The notes under the pieces are model-generated. The model had not been told where the DNA came from, did not search any database, and worked only from the letters and a program-made list of their open reading frames with translations. 64,000 bases of DNA from Candidatus Latescibacterota bacterium (GTDB taxonomy: Bacteria; Latescibacterota; UBA2968), in contig JAGWBW010000001.1 in assembly GCA_021295695.1 (NCBI GenBank), positions 8,164 to 72,163 on the forward strand. Reading direction: 5' to 3'. How positions within the stretch are numbered: the stretch's first letter is position 1; the number at the start of each line of letters is the position of its first letter. The position numbers were made by a program, and so were the translations under genes. Shown in pieces: positions 43,871 to 53,289 of the stretch.

Positions 43871-44569
43871 ATGTCACGTCCAATAATCGGTATTACGACC
43901 AGCTTTCTTTCGAAAAGCAAACAGCAATCACTAAATCACGAATATGTGATTGCGGTAGAACGCGCGGGTGGCTGTCCTCTCATTTTGCCTATGACGGAGG
44001 AACAGGAAACGCTCGCGCCACTGTTTGCCCTGCTCAACGGCCTGATTATCACAGGCGGTCCCGGCATTACCGAGGGTTTGGTTGGCAAGTTGCCCAAAGA
44101 CCTGCCTGCGGTTGTGCCCACGCGCTATAAAAATGATATTCGCGCTTTTGAATACGCGCAAAAAAAACAGATGCCCGTTTTGGGCATCTGCTATGGCATG
44201 CAATTTATCAATGCTCGATATGGCGGCACGATCTATGCCGATATTCAAATACAATGCGATGTCGATCCGCATTCACCCAATCGCACAGAAGATCCCGTTT
44301 ACCACACGGTCTCGCTTGATCCCGATTCCCATCTCTCGTCTATTCTGGACAAGACCGAATGTGCGACCAATAGCTTTCACCTTCAGGGTCTCGAGACGGT
44401 TGGCGGAGAACTCAATATAAGTGCTCGTAGTGAGGATCGAGTCATAGAAGGCATCGAAACGCCGGATGGTCGCATTATCGGTGTGCAGTTCCATCCCGAA
44501 AAAATGCCCAATACGATCTTCGATCACATCTTTAATCACTTGCTCACCCAAGCTCAAGCCATGTCCTAA
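43871..44569 (+). CDS. Gamma-glutamyl-GABA hydrolase-like (PuuD) class I peptidase
   Basis: A 232-residue class I glutamine amidotransferase-like hydrolase. The nucleophile elbow GICYGMQ and the distal GVQFHPEKM supply the Cys-His-Glu triad; IIGITTSFLSKSKQQSLNHEYVIAVERAGG is the PuuD family N-terminus. PuuD releases GABA from gamma-glutamyl-GABA in putrescine breakdown, though relatives act on other gamma-glutamyl amides. The ATG at 43871 is the natural start although the ribosome-binding site is weak. It converges on the rhodanese gene with a four-base overlap. Confidence 0.8.
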   Translation: MSRPIIGITTSFLSKSKQQSLNHEYVIAVERAGGCPLILPMTEEQETLAPLFALLNGLIITGGPGITEGLVGKLPKDLPAVVPTRYKNDIRAFEYAQKKQMPVLGICYGMQFINARYGGTIYADIQIQCDVDPHSPNRTEDPVYHTVSLDPDSHLSSILDKTECATNSFHLQGLETVGGELNISARSEDRVIEGIETPDGRIIGVQFHPEKMPNTIFDHIFNHLLTQAQAMS

Positions 44570-44970
44570 ATACCTGATACTACTGGATATCCCTCCTCTT
44601 TCCAATAGGTAATCCCGCCGATCATTTCCTTCACGGAAAATCCCAGGGCACTCAATTTCACAGCGGCTTTTGTCGCTCCGTTACACCCCGGTCCCCAGCA
44701 GTACACCACGATCAATCGGTCTTTGGGAAACTCGGTCATTCGCGCCTCGGTCATATCATTGTGATCAATGTGAATGGCTCCGGCAGCGTGACCGTTGAGA
44801 TAGGCTTCTTTATCGCGGACATCAATAAACTCAAAACTATCGATTCCATTTTCCAGATCCGCATTCACATCAAACGGATCGGTCTCACATCGCAACTTAT
44901 ATGAAAAAAATTCTTGTATCTTATCAGGCGAAGCGGGTGGTGTTTCACAAACGCGGGAAAAAGCTGTCAT
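44566..44970 (-). CDS. Rhodanese-like protein
   Basis: A 134-residue single rhodanese domain: FEFIDVRDKEAYLNGHAAGAIHI and the active-site loop VVYCWGPGCNGATKAA, with an unusual W after the first Cys. These move sulfur or act in redox and signalling. GGAGGTTG precedes the ATG at 44970. It follows the second sulfatase on the same strand, 34 bases away. Confidence 0.8.
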   Translation of the reverse strand: MTAFSRVCETPPASPDKIQEFFSYKLRCETDPFDVNADLENGIDSFEFIDVRDKEAYLNGHAAGAIHIDHNDMTEARMTEFPKDRLIVVYCWGPGCNGATKAAVKLSALGFSVKEMIGGITYWKEEGYPVVSGI

Positions 44971-45004
44971 TGCAACCTCCAAAAAAGTTGAACGCTTAAC
45001 TATT

Positions 45005-46546
45005 CTACCGAGCGAGATAATCGTCAAAGTCTCGTGCGGGATCATCGCTGATCACTTTGGGCGCGTACAGAGGTGTATCGACCTCGACCAATTTGCCGTC
45101 GCCCCTCAGAATTTGATTGGGAGTTTGCATTTTTACACGCGCTGGATATTTGGCACGCAATTCAGCGGTTTGCTTTTCGCGCAGGGCTTCTACTTCGTCG
45201 AAGTCAAATCCATCCAGTACGGCTTCTCGCAATGCTTTTAAGTCGGCATTGTCGGGATCATCTTTCAACAAATTGCATTGCTCGTCGGGATCGGTTTCCA
45301 TATCGAAGGCGAGGTCTTCACAATCTCGAAATGCGATATACTTGTACTGTCTGGAGCGAATCATTCGGAACTCCGTGCCCTTGCCCCAGCGCGGATTTGT
45401 CGATTCGGTAATCACGCCCGCACGGTTATCGAGCGCAGAACTCGTTTCTCCCTTTAATACATCCGTCAAATCCACACCATCCAGCTCATCTGGACAATTT
45501 AGACCCACCAACCCGCAGAGTGTGGGAAAGAGATCGGCGAGGCTTACGGGTGTACGTATTTCTCTCGCCTTCAGGCTACCGTTGCGGTGTTCGGGAAGCG
45601 AACAGATAAAAGGTACATGGGCGGCGGCTTCGTGCCATGTATTTTTCCACCATATCCCGTGTTCGCCCACCAGTTCTCCGTGATCTGATGTATATACAAT
45701 GACCGTATTGTCCAAAAATCCATCGCGGTCGAGCAAGGCGAGAAAATCGCCCAAAATTTCGTCCAGAAAATCGACTGCCGCAAAATAAGCTGCGCGCGCT
45801 TTCAGCATTTCATCTTCAGCTATCTCGTCGGTGCGAAATCCCCTGATCGCGCCCAGGGTCATTGGATGGTCGGCACTGTCGCCTGTGCGGCGCACCCAGG
45901 GTGGTGTCACCCCTTCGGGATAATAGCGGTCGAAAAAACGCTTCGGCGCAGTTAGTGGGAAGTGCGGGCGGCTAAATGACGTATAGACCAGCCACGGCTT
46001 GTCGGGATTGGCATGGCGATGTTCGCGCAGCCAGGCAAGCGATTCGCGCGCAATCATATTTTCTTGCAGGAGGGATTCGGGCACCTCGCTGATTCCCGCA
46101 TCGACTGTGCGCGTCCGCAAACCATCTTCTGTTTTGTCCAATGGATCGGGCTGATGAGAACACGGACCACCAAAATCGCCGTAGGGCCGCGCGCCAAATC
46201 CGGCGTGTTGTAAAGACCCGCCCAGGTGCGTTTTGCCTACGACCGCTGTTTCATATCCATTGGCCTGAAAATGACTGCCAAATGTGGGCAAATCGGGGTC
46301 CAAAATCGACCCATTGGTCCACGCGCCACACCGATGAGGGTGTCGCCCTGTAAGCATCGAAATACGACTTGGAGTACACAGAGGCATCTGACAATAGGCA
46401 GCGTCAAAATTGACGCCCTGTGCGATCAAACCATCCAATGTGGGCGTATGACAGGGTTCACCGCCCAGTTCGTGGCTACGAGCCGACAAAAAGCGAAAAC
46501 TGTGTTCGTCACTGTGCAAAATCAGGATATTTGGACTTTTAGACAT
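45005..46546 (-). CDS. Cys-type sulfatase
   Basis: A 513-residue formylglycine sulfatase with CTPSR (Cys57) and metal motifs NILILHSDEHS and YTSDHGELVGEHG. HPHRCGAWTNG and VGKTHLGG after the active site are typical. No signal peptide. The C-terminal part ends in a variable region without extra domain. Substrate, probably a sulfated sugar or small ester, is unknown. It lies in one direction with the rhodanese gene. Confidence 0.88.
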   Translation of the reverse strand: MSKSPNILILHSDEHSFRFLSARSHELGGEPCHTPTLDGLIAQGVNFDAAYCQMPLCTPSRISMLTGRHPHRCGAWTNGSILDPDLPTFGSHFQANGYETAVVGKTHLGGSLQHAGFGARPYGDFGGPCSHQPDPLDKTEDGLRTRTVDAGISEVPESLLQENMIARESLAWLREHRHANPDKPWLVYTSFSRPHFPLTAPKRFFDRYYPEGVTPPWVRRTGDSADHPMTLGAIRGFRTDEIAEDEMLKARAAYFAAVDFLDEILGDFLALLDRDGFLDNTVIVYTSDHGELVGEHGIWWKNTWHEAAAHVPFICSLPEHRNGSLKAREIRTPVSLADLFPTLCGLVGLNCPDELDGVDLTDVLKGETSSALDNRAGVITESTNPRWGKGTEFRMIRSRQYKYIAFRDCEDLAFDMETDPDEQCNLLKDDPDNADLKALREAVLDGFDFDEVEALREKQTAELRAKYPARVKMQTPNQILRGDGKLVEVDTPLYAPKVISDDPARDFDDYLAR

Positions 46547-46587
46547 AAACCCTCCTTGATTAATATTTGTGGAAAGTGTAAAGCGGT

Positions 46588-47472
46588 TCAGGCAACACCC
46601 TGAGATTTTTTTTGCTGTACAATTAGGCCTGCAATGATCAACGTCAACCCGACATAAGTGGAGGGAAATATATTTTCTCCCACCAAAAAGTGGATAAAGA
46701 CGAGTGATAAGAATGGGGATAAAAAAATTAAATTCCCGATTCGCGCGGTATGATCAGTGAGTTTCATCGCCGACAACCACAGGACAAATGTGATGCCCAT
46801 TTCAAATAATCCGACGTAAATAGTGCCGTACAAACCCAGTATATTGATCCGAATAGTTGAAAATACAATGCAGATTGTTAGCACAAAAGGCAATGCAAAA
46901 ACAAAATTCAAAAACATTCCCACAACCGGATCTCGCGTATCCCGTTTGTTGTAAATCCAGTACAGTGCCCATAAAAAGCTGCTGAAAAGGGCCAGTCCCA
47001 CACCCAGGGGATTGGAAAATCGAAATCCCATTACATCTCCCCGAGTAGAAATCACAAACACTCCTGCATAACTCACCATCCCGCCGATCACATCCCAGAA
47101 GGTCAATTTCTGTTTCAAAAGGGGAATGGACAATAGTGCCAGTGCTATTGCCCAGGTATAATTCAGAGGCTGCGCTTCCTGCGCGGGCAGCAGGTCATAA
47201 GCGCGCAACAATACCAGATAGTAGGCACACGGATTGAGCAATCCCATTCCGAGGGATTGCAAATACTGTCGTCTCGTACACAAAAAAATCGCCGACCATT
47301 TGCCCTGAGCCACTATAATTAAGCCCAGAACAATGGACGACGCAAGGACAGCATAGAACAAAAGTTGAATAGGATCTAAAACACGCAGCGACAGCTTAAA
47401 TGCCGTGGCCGCCGTTGACCACAGAAAGACGGCGGAAATTGCGTAGATATATGCTTGTTTTTGGGGGGGCAT
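46588..47472 (-). CDS. EamA/DMT-superfamily transporter
   Basis: A 294-residue protein with about ten hydrophobic helices in two repeats of the EamA type (first helix YIYAISAVFLWSTAATAFKL; second repeat GVGLALFSSFLWALYWIYNK). It probably exports or imports a small metabolite. The start at 47472 lacks a clear ribosome-binding site; the region upstream holds the heptamer array between this gene and ftsZ. Confidence 0.75.
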   Translation of the reverse strand: MPPQKQAYIYAISAVFLWSTAATAFKLSLRVLDPIQLLFYAVLASSIVLGLIIVAQGKWSAIFLCTRRQYLQSLGMGLLNPCAYYLVLLRAYDLLPAQEAQPLNYTWAIALALLSIPLLKQKLTFWDVIGGMVSYAGVFVISTRGDVMGFRFSNPLGVGLALFSSFLWALYWIYNKRDTRDPVVGMFLNFVFALPFVLTICIVFSTIRINILGLYGTIYVGLFEMGITFVLWLSAMKLTDHTARIGNLIFLSPFLSLVFIHFLVGENIFPSTYVGLTLIIAGLIVQQKKSQGVA

Positions 47473-47489
47473 AAGACGCAAGGGGGAGC

Positions 47490-47522
47490 TTACGTCTTGC
47501 GTCTTACATCTCACGTCTTACC
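47490..47522. repeat. Degenerate heptamer tandem repeat, TTACGTC type
   Basis: TTACGTC-TTGCGTC-TTACATC-TCACGTC-TTACC in the gap between ftsZ and the EamA gene. Confidence 0.75.
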
Positions 47523-47524
47523 TT

Positions 47525-48766
47525 TTACCCTTCTTGTTGCCTTTGTCTGCGAAGAAATGTGGGGTATTGCAGATCGTTTAGGGATATGGTGTCGATTTTG
47601 GATTTTTCCTCGGATTTTTCCTCAGATGTTTTTTCGAATTTTTTCTCGAATTTTTTCTCGAATTTTTCCTCGACTTCTTCCTCTGTCGCTGTAGGCTCGG
47701 CATCCTCAGATTCAATTTTGCGTATAAAGGCGGGGATATCTGTGCTAACAGGAGGTTCGGGTGTGAATTTCGAGTAAGAAATATTCGCATTGGGCTTCGG
47801 TGGTGAACCGGTATTAAAGCCCGTGGCAATAACTGTGACGCGCAATTCGTCCCCGAGGTTATCATCGAGCACTGTGCCCCATATAATATTGGCTTCGTGG
47901 CCCACGGCATCGGTTATGAGATTCACAGCTTTATCCATTTCAAACAGCTTCAGTTCGCTGCTGGCCGAAATATTCACCAGCACCCCCTGAGCACCTGCAA
48001 CAGATACATTGTCGAGCAATGGACTGTTTAATGCTTTTTCGGCTGCTGTAATAGCCCGGTTTTCGCCCGAAGCCTCGGCTGTACCCATCAGCGCATCGCC
48101 ACCGGCTTGCATTACCGTGCGCACGTCATTAAAGTCGAGATTCACCTCGCCGGGTATGGTGATCAAATCGGAAATACCCCGCGTGGCCTGCAACAAAACA
48201 TCATCGGCGATGAGAAACGCCTCTGTCAATGTTGTATTTTCTGAACTGATTTCTAAAAGCCGCTGATTGGGAATAATAATCACCGTATCCGCAGATCTTT
48301 TTAAGGAATCAATACCCGCTTGAGCATTGCGCATGCGCGGCATGCCCTCCATTCTAAAAGGCAGACTCACAATGCCCACAGTGAGTGCGCCTGCATCGCG
48401 AGCAATTTCGGCGACAGTGGGTGCAGCACCTGTGCCCGTGCCGCCCCCCATGCCAGCGGTCACAAAAACCATATCGGATCCGGTCAATGCCTCGGCCACC
48501 TCGTCGCGATTTTCTTCAATAGCCTCTGCGCCAATTTCGGGATTGGCACCCGCGCCTAACCCTTTTGTCACATCGCGCCCAATTTGAATGCAATTAGGTG
48601 CCTGTGAAAGTTCGAGATCTTGTTCGTCGGTGTTGATGGCAATAAACTCAACGCCCTGCAATCCCGACTCAATCATGCGATTGATCGCATTACCACCTGA
48701 CCCCCCGACGCCTACGACTCGGATTTTGGCCTGGCTATCGGCGTCAACAATGGAAAATGTAACCAT
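47525..48766 (-). CDS. ftsZ: Cell division GTPase FtsZ
   Basis: A 413-residue tubulin homologue that polymerises into the Z ring. The GTP-binding signature GGGTGTGAAP, T7-loop region NLDFNDVRTVM and VGVGGSGGNAINRM are intact. The linker after the C-terminal domain holds acidic-basic 4-residue repeats (EKKFEKKFEK, EEKSEEKSK), encoded by 12-base DNA repeats; it is followed by a conserved terminal peptide LQYPTFLRRQ, the docking site for FtsA. GGGGGTT precedes the ATG at 48766, 133 bases after ftsA, and that gap may hold its own promoter. It is the last gene of the dcw operon. Confidence 0.96.
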   Translation of the reverse strand: MVTFSIVDADSQAKIRVVGVGGSGGNAINRMIESGLQGVEFIAINTDEQDLELSQAPNCIQIGRDVTKGLGAGANPEIGAEAIEENRDEVAEALTGSDMVFVTAGMGGGTGTGAAPTVAEIARDAGALTVGIVSLPFRMEGMPRMRNAQAGIDSLKRSADTVIIIPNQRLLEISSENTTLTEAFLIADDVLLQATRGISDLITIPGEVNLDFNDVRTVMQAGGDALMGTAEASGENRAITAAEKALNSPLLDNVSVAGAQGVLVNISASSELKLFEMDKAVNLITDAVGHEANIIWGTVLDDNLGDELRVTVIATGFNTGSPPKPNANISYSKFTPEPPVSTDIPAFIRKIESEDAEPTATEEEVEEKFEKKFEKKFEKTSEEKSEEKSKIDTISLNDLQYPTFLRRQRQQEG

Positions 48767-48899
48767 GAGAACCCCCTGTGTTAACAAGTAATAAAAATTG
48801 ATCGGCTATTAAACATCAGTTAGCCCAACCCAAACATACAACGGGAGATGTGTATGCGAGCACATGCAACACACAACATTAAGTAAAGACAGAAGCTCT

Positions 48900-50120
48900 T
48901 TAAAAAAAATTCTGAACCCAGTGTTTCATGCGACCAAAAATTGAATCAAAAAAATCGCCTTCATCGGATATAAAATTACCATTTTGGTGAAACAGCCCGA
49001 ATTGCACCAGCCCAACAGCGGTGGCATAGAGCGGTTCACTCACGGCATTGGCCCGCCCCGTTATCCCTCGGGGTTTGCCAATCGCCACGGGCAATTCAAA
49101 AATCTCTTTGGCCAGTTCAGCACAACCCTGGAGCATTGAACCGCCACCTGTGAGCACGATGCCTGCCCCCAGCAGATCGGCATAGTCGGTGCGGTGAATC
49201 TCCTGATTTATATGACCAAAAATTTCTTCCATACGCGCCTCAATAATCGCGGCCATTTTCGCCCGAGACACCTGGCGAGAAGGGCGTCCGGCAACTCCCG
49301 GCACATCGACCATATCGTTGGGCCTGACCAGCGATTGCAATGCACAGCCACTTTCTATCTTCATGGCTTCGGCTTGTTTCCAGGGCGTTCGCAAACCAAT
49401 AGCCATATCGTTTGTCACATTTGTCCCCCCTAATCCCACAACGGCTGTATGGCGTATAGCACCGTCGTAAAATACTGCCAGATCGGTCGTGCCCCCTCCG
49501 ATATCGACTAATGCCACGCCCATTTCTTCTTCGTCAGGTGTCAATACCGCATAACTCGAAGCAATGGGTTCGAGCACCAGGTCCACCACCTCTACACCTG
49601 CGCGACGGATACTTTTGCAGATATTCTGTGCTGAAGTTACGGCGCCGGTTACAATGTGTACATCGACTTCGAGTCTCACGCCCGACATGCCAATGGGGTC
49701 TTTAATACCGGGCTGATCGTCAACCACAAAAGATTGTGGCAACACATGAACAATTTCCCGATCCATGGGAATAGATACCGCTTTGGCTGCTTCAATCGCG
49801 CGTTCTTCATCATTGGCTGTAATCTCATTGTCTGATCCCGACACGGCCACAACCGCTCGCGTATTCACGCTGCGAATATGATCTCCGGCAATGCCCGCAT
49901 AAACAGCACCAATGCGCGTACCCGACATTTCCTGCGCTTCTTCTATAGCAGTGCGGATAGATTGCACGGTTTTTTCCACATTGATTACCACACCGCGCTT
50001 TAGGCCATGGGAGGGACTACTGCCCAATCCCGTAATTTTGGGCGTGCCGTCATCTTCTACTTCAGCTACAACAACACAGATCTTGGTGGAGCCAATATCG
50101 AGTCCAACAATTCGATCCAT
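48900..50120 (-). CDS. ftsA: Cell division protein FtsA
   Basis: A 406-residue actin-fold protein that tethers FtsZ to the membrane. Phosphate-1 loop VGLDIGSTKICVVV, phosphate-2 VALVDIGGGTTDLAVF and adenosine motif GIVLTGGGSMLQG are present, and the last residues (RMKHWVQNFF) form the amphipathic membrane-targeting helix. The ATG at 50120 follows AAGGG; the start is 26 bases after ftsQ. Confidence 0.95.
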   Translation of the reverse strand: MDRIVGLDIGSTKICVVVAEVEDDGTPKITGLGSSPSHGLKRGVVINVEKTVQSIRTAIEEAQEMSGTRIGAVYAGIAGDHIRSVNTRAVVAVSGSDNEITANDEERAIEAAKAVSIPMDREIVHVLPQSFVVDDQPGIKDPIGMSGVRLEVDVHIVTGAVTSAQNICKSIRRAGVEVVDLVLEPIASSYAVLTPDEEEMGVALVDIGGGTTDLAVFYDGAIRHTAVVGLGGTNVTNDMAIGLRTPWKQAEAMKIESGCALQSLVRPNDMVDVPGVAGRPSRQVSRAKMAAIIEARMEEIFGHINQEIHRTDYADLLGAGIVLTGGGSMLQGCAELAKEIFELPVAIGKPRGITGRANAVSEPLYATAVGLVQFGLFHQNGNFISDEGDFFDSIFGRMKHWVQNFF

Positions 50121-50145
50121 CTTGTGGGTCCCTTTCACTAATGAA

Positions 50146-50964
50146 CTACTGCTGCCTTCCTACGATTACTTGATCTCGATAGCGCAGGTCAATATACGCG
50201 AGGTCTGTGCCAAGTCCAGATGTAGTCTGGGTATAGGCACGGAAATTTCGAATCTGCTTTTCGGGATTTTCAAAACGCATTTTGAGGGCCAGATCATCGG
50301 CCACCAGATAAACCGTAGCAGAATAGGGATTGTCCGTGCAGATTTCTGAAATTTCGCGCCAAAACGCCGGTGTACGGATTTGCAATTCCGTCACAAATCC
50401 CGCCAGAGCACTTGCCCAGGAGCCATCCTTATCTCTTTGCAAATCAACACCCGTCAGAATGGGCAAATCTACCTGCGCTGCAGGGGACAGGGGAAAAATT
50501 TTGCCGGACTCATCCAGTCCCATCAAACCTTTGGGCGTGTTCAACAGCCCAACAGGCTGACGTTCTTCGATGCTAATGACCAGTGTTTCCGGTAATTCCC
50601 TATGTAGCAACACCTTTTTGACCATTGGGTGTTGTGTCACGCGTTCTGTTGCAGATTTTATATCACAGGCAAACAGGTTTGTGCCCACCTGCAATTGCGA
50701 AAGAGTCACGACCTCGGCTTCAGATATTAGGGAGTTGCCGAGGACTCTAATATGTGTCATGAGAAAGAAGTCCGAATCTGCCAGCGATGAATAGGCATTT
50801 TGGATGCCCACAACCAGCAGGCTCATCAGTGTCATAACAATTACCCAGCGTGCGAGTTTTCGCGGACGCTTCTTCGGTGTAGGTGTTGCGTTCAGGGTCG
50901 TGTTCACCGCGTCCGGTATATTTTCAGACCTGTGAGATATGTAGATTGGTTTATACCCAGACAT
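50146..50964 (-). CDS. ftsQ: Cell division protein FtsQ
   Basis: A 272-residue bitopic protein: cytoplasmic tail, one membrane helix (WVIVMTLMSLLVVGIQNAY) and a periplasmic POTRA domain (THIRVLGNSLISEAEVVTLSQLQVG) followed by the FtsQ beta domain. It links FtsB/L and FtsW/I in the divisome. AGGAGG precedes the ATG at 50964. Confidence 0.9.
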   Translation of the reverse strand: MSGYKPIYISHRSENIPDAVNTTLNATPTPKKRPRKLARWVIVMTLMSLLVVGIQNAYSSLADSDFFLMTHIRVLGNSLISEAEVVTLSQLQVGTNLFACDIKSATERVTQHPMVKKVLLHRELPETLVISIEERQPVGLLNTPKGLMGLDESGKIFPLSPAAQVDLPILTGVDLQRDKDGSWASALAGFVTELQIRTPAFWREISEICTDNPYSATVYLVADDLALKMRFENPEKQIRNFRAYTQTTSGLGTDLAYIDLRYRDQVIVGRQQ

Positions 50965-50987
50965 AAAATCCTCCTGAAAAAAGTTCA

Positions 50988-51905
50988 TTATTCACCCAAT
51001 ATCCTTACTTCTGTTTCCAACTCAATTTTGTGAACCTGAAAAACGCGCTTTTGAACCCGCGCGATCAGCGCGATCACGTCTTCGGTGGAATTCCCTCCGA
51101 GGTTGACCATAAAATTGGCGTGTACATCCGAAACTCTCACTGACCCTATCGACATTCCTTTGCATCCAGCACTGTCGATGAGTGCTCCCGCAGAATGCCC
51201 CGGTGGATTCTTAAAAATGCACCCCGAGCTGCGGTTTGATAACGGTTGTGTACTCTTGCGTTCTGCCAACATGCGTTCCATCTCGGTGGCAATGGTTTTG
51301 GGTTCGCCTTCTGCAAGTCGAAATCCTGCTTCGACAATGAGCAGATCACCGGGCAAGTCAGTGTGTCGATATCCGAAAGAAATATTGGATTGCTCGAGGT
51401 GAATTTCCCGACCCGTTCTAAGGTCTATACCGCGCAACCAGTTTATACGATCCATCGTTTCGCCTCCCCAGGCGCCGGCATTGCCCCATATTGCGCCGCC
51501 GATGGTGCCGGGAATCCCGCACCCAAATTCCAATCCTGTTTTGCCTGCTCGCTGGCATTGCCGAGATACTACCTGCGTGCTCGCGCCAGCCTGTATGACG
51601 CCCTCGTCGTCCCCAATCTCAATGCGCCGCGCGCCCGCTGTCAGTGAAATGACCAACCCGCGGAATCCGCTGTCGCGCACGAGGGTATTTGTTCCCCCAC
51701 CCAGCGGAAAAATCGGAAGCCCGGCGTCTTTGATCAGTGGTACAGCAATGGCCAGATCACCGAGATCGGCGGGTGCAAAAAAGAGGTCCGCAGTACCGCC
51801 CAACCCAAATGTCGTGTGTTTGGCGAGGGGTTCATCGCGCTTGAGCTTTCCCCGGCATTGGCGTTGAATCTCTCTCGCGAGCAAATCGCGTTGTACATTG
51901 TACAT
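50988..51905 (-). CDS. murB: UDP-N-acetylenolpyruvoylglucosamine reductase
   Basis: A 305-residue FAD enzyme that reduces UDP-GlcNAc-enolpyruvate to UDP-MurNAc. FAD-binding PLGGGTNTLV, GIPGTIGGAIWGNAGAWG, and catalytic Ser in HSAGALIDSAGCKG are present. Type I length. The start lies in a TTGTACA heptamer tandem repeat, so several ATGs in different frames occur 7 bases apart; only the one at 51905 is in frame. Confidence 0.94.
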   Translation of the reverse strand: MYNVQRDLLAREIQRQCRGKLKRDEPLAKHTTFGLGGTADLFFAPADLGDLAIAVPLIKDAGLPIFPLGGGTNTLVRDSGFRGLVISLTAGARRIEIGDDEGVIQAGASTQVVSRQCQRAGKTGLEFGCGIPGTIGGAIWGNAGAWGGETMDRINWLRGIDLRTGREIHLEQSNISFGYRHTDLPGDLLIVEAGFRLAEGEPKTIATEMERMLAERKSTQPLSNRSSGCIFKNPPGHSAGALIDSAGCKGMSIGSVRVSDVHANFMVNLGGNSTEDVIALIARVQKRVFQVHKIELETEVRILGE

Positions 51906-51914
51906 TGTACATTG
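51891..51914. repeat. Heptamer tandem repeat spanning the murB start
   Basis: TTGTACA repeated three times plus TTG. The unit is not a multiple of three and each contains an ATG on the minus strand. Confidence 0.9.
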
Positions 51915-51916
51915 CC

Positions 51917-53278
51917 TTATATTTCTCTAAGGATTTGGTAAATATCGCGGGCAACTGTTTCAATATCTCCAGCACCCATAACCAGTAGCAAGTCGCCAGC
52001 GCGCAAGTCGTTTAACAATGCCGTTTTTAGATCATTTAGTGCGGGTGCGTAATTTGCGTCGGGAATTTGATCGGCAAGCCACTTTCCATCAACGCCCGCA
52101 ATGGGTTCTTCCCGCGCGGGATAAATATCGGTGATCCACACGCGATCGGCCCGTTGTAGCACTCGGGCGAAATCGGGTGCAAAATCCCGCGTGCGGGTGT
52201 ACAAATGCGGTTGAAAAGCGACCACAAGGCGACCGCACCATCCCGCCCGCGCAGCCTGAAGTGTGGCGGCAATTTCTGTAGGGTGATGGGCGTAATCATC
52301 AACCACTGCGATACCTTGTGTTTCGCCGAGTATTTCAAACCGACGGTGAACACCTCGAAATGCTTCGAGACCACGACAAATTTCTTCCCACTTGAGGCCG
52401 ACATACTTGCCAGCCCCAAGTGCTGAGAGAGCATTGGTCACATTGTGTTTGCCCGGCACTTGAAGGCGTATGCGCCCCAACCGCGTATTCTTTTCCAACA
52501 CGTCAAAAGCCATCCCAAAACCATCTTGTTCAATGCTTGTTGCACGAAGATCGCCACCTGTCAAACCGCAGGTTATTTTTTCGTATCGCTCGTCGAGATT
52601 GAGCAGGCGTATCTCGGGGGAGTCGGTACATAATACAGCGCAGCCATCGTTGGGCAGGGTATTGACAAATTGTTCAAAAGTCGCGCGAATGTCGTTCATA
52701 TCTTCGTAACAGTCGAGGTGATCGGCTTCCAGCGTCGTCACCACGGCAATTTTGGGTTTTAATGTTAAAAAAGAGCGATCGTATTCGTCGGCTTCTACCA
52801 CCCAGAGCGCGCCATTGCCAATGTGTAACGCGGTTTCCCAACCGCAAATCACACCCCCTACAAGAGCTGTTGGGGCATGGTTTGCGGAGATGAGCATGGT
52901 CGCAATCATTGCTGTTGTGGTTGTCTTGCCGTGCGTACCTGCCACGCATATCGCGGGATGTGGATTCACGAGTTGACCGAGCAATTCGGCGCGGCGCAAT
53001 AGGGGGATGCCTTTTTCTCGCGCGGCTTTTCTTTCGGGATTCTCAGAATCCGTCGCCGATGTGTAAACGACGCAGTCGGCTCCAGCGATGGCACTGCGCG
53101 CATGTCCAATGCGCACGGGAATGCCGAGTTGTTCCAAACGCCGGATGAGCGGCGAATCCTGCCGGTCAGAACCCGAAATGAGGCATCCTCGTGCGGCGAG
53201 CAATTCGGCCAACGCGCTCATGCTTATGCCACCAATACCGATAAAATGCACCCGGGTTCCAGCGTCGAATGAGACCAT
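51917..53278 (-). CDS. murC: UDP-N-acetylmuramate-L-alanine ligase
   Basis: A 453-residue Mur ligase: Rossmann motif VHFIGIGGISMSALAELL, ATP site GTHGKTTTTAMI, and catalytic IAVVDDYAHHPTEI. It adds L-Ala to UDP-MurNAc in the cytoplasm. The frame reaches TTG 53293 overlapping the ftsW stop, but the ATG at 53278 is a better start. It directly follows ftsW, where murG would be expected. Confidence 0.94.
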   Translation of the reverse strand: MVSFDAGTRVHFIGIGGISMSALAELLAARGCLISGSDRQDSPLIRRLEQLGIPVRIGHARSAIAGADCVVYTSATDSENPERKAAREKGIPLLRRAELLGQLVNPHPAICVAGTHGKTTTTAMIATMLISANHAPTALVGGVICGWETALHIGNGALWVVEADEYDRSFLTLKPKIAVVTTLEADHLDCYEDMNDIRATFEQFVNTLPNDGCAVLCTDSPEIRLLNLDERYEKITCGLTGGDLRATSIEQDGFGMAFDVLEKNTRLGRIRLQVPGKHNVTNALSALGAGKYVGLKWEEICRGLEAFRGVHRRFEILGETQGIAVVDDYAHHPTEIAATLQAARAGWCGRLVVAFQPHLYTRTRDFAPDFARVLQRADRVWITDIYPAREEPIAGVDGKWLADQIPDANYAPALNDLKTALLNDLRAGDLLLVMGAGDIETVARDIYQILREI

Positions 53279-53289
53279 TTTGAAATCGT

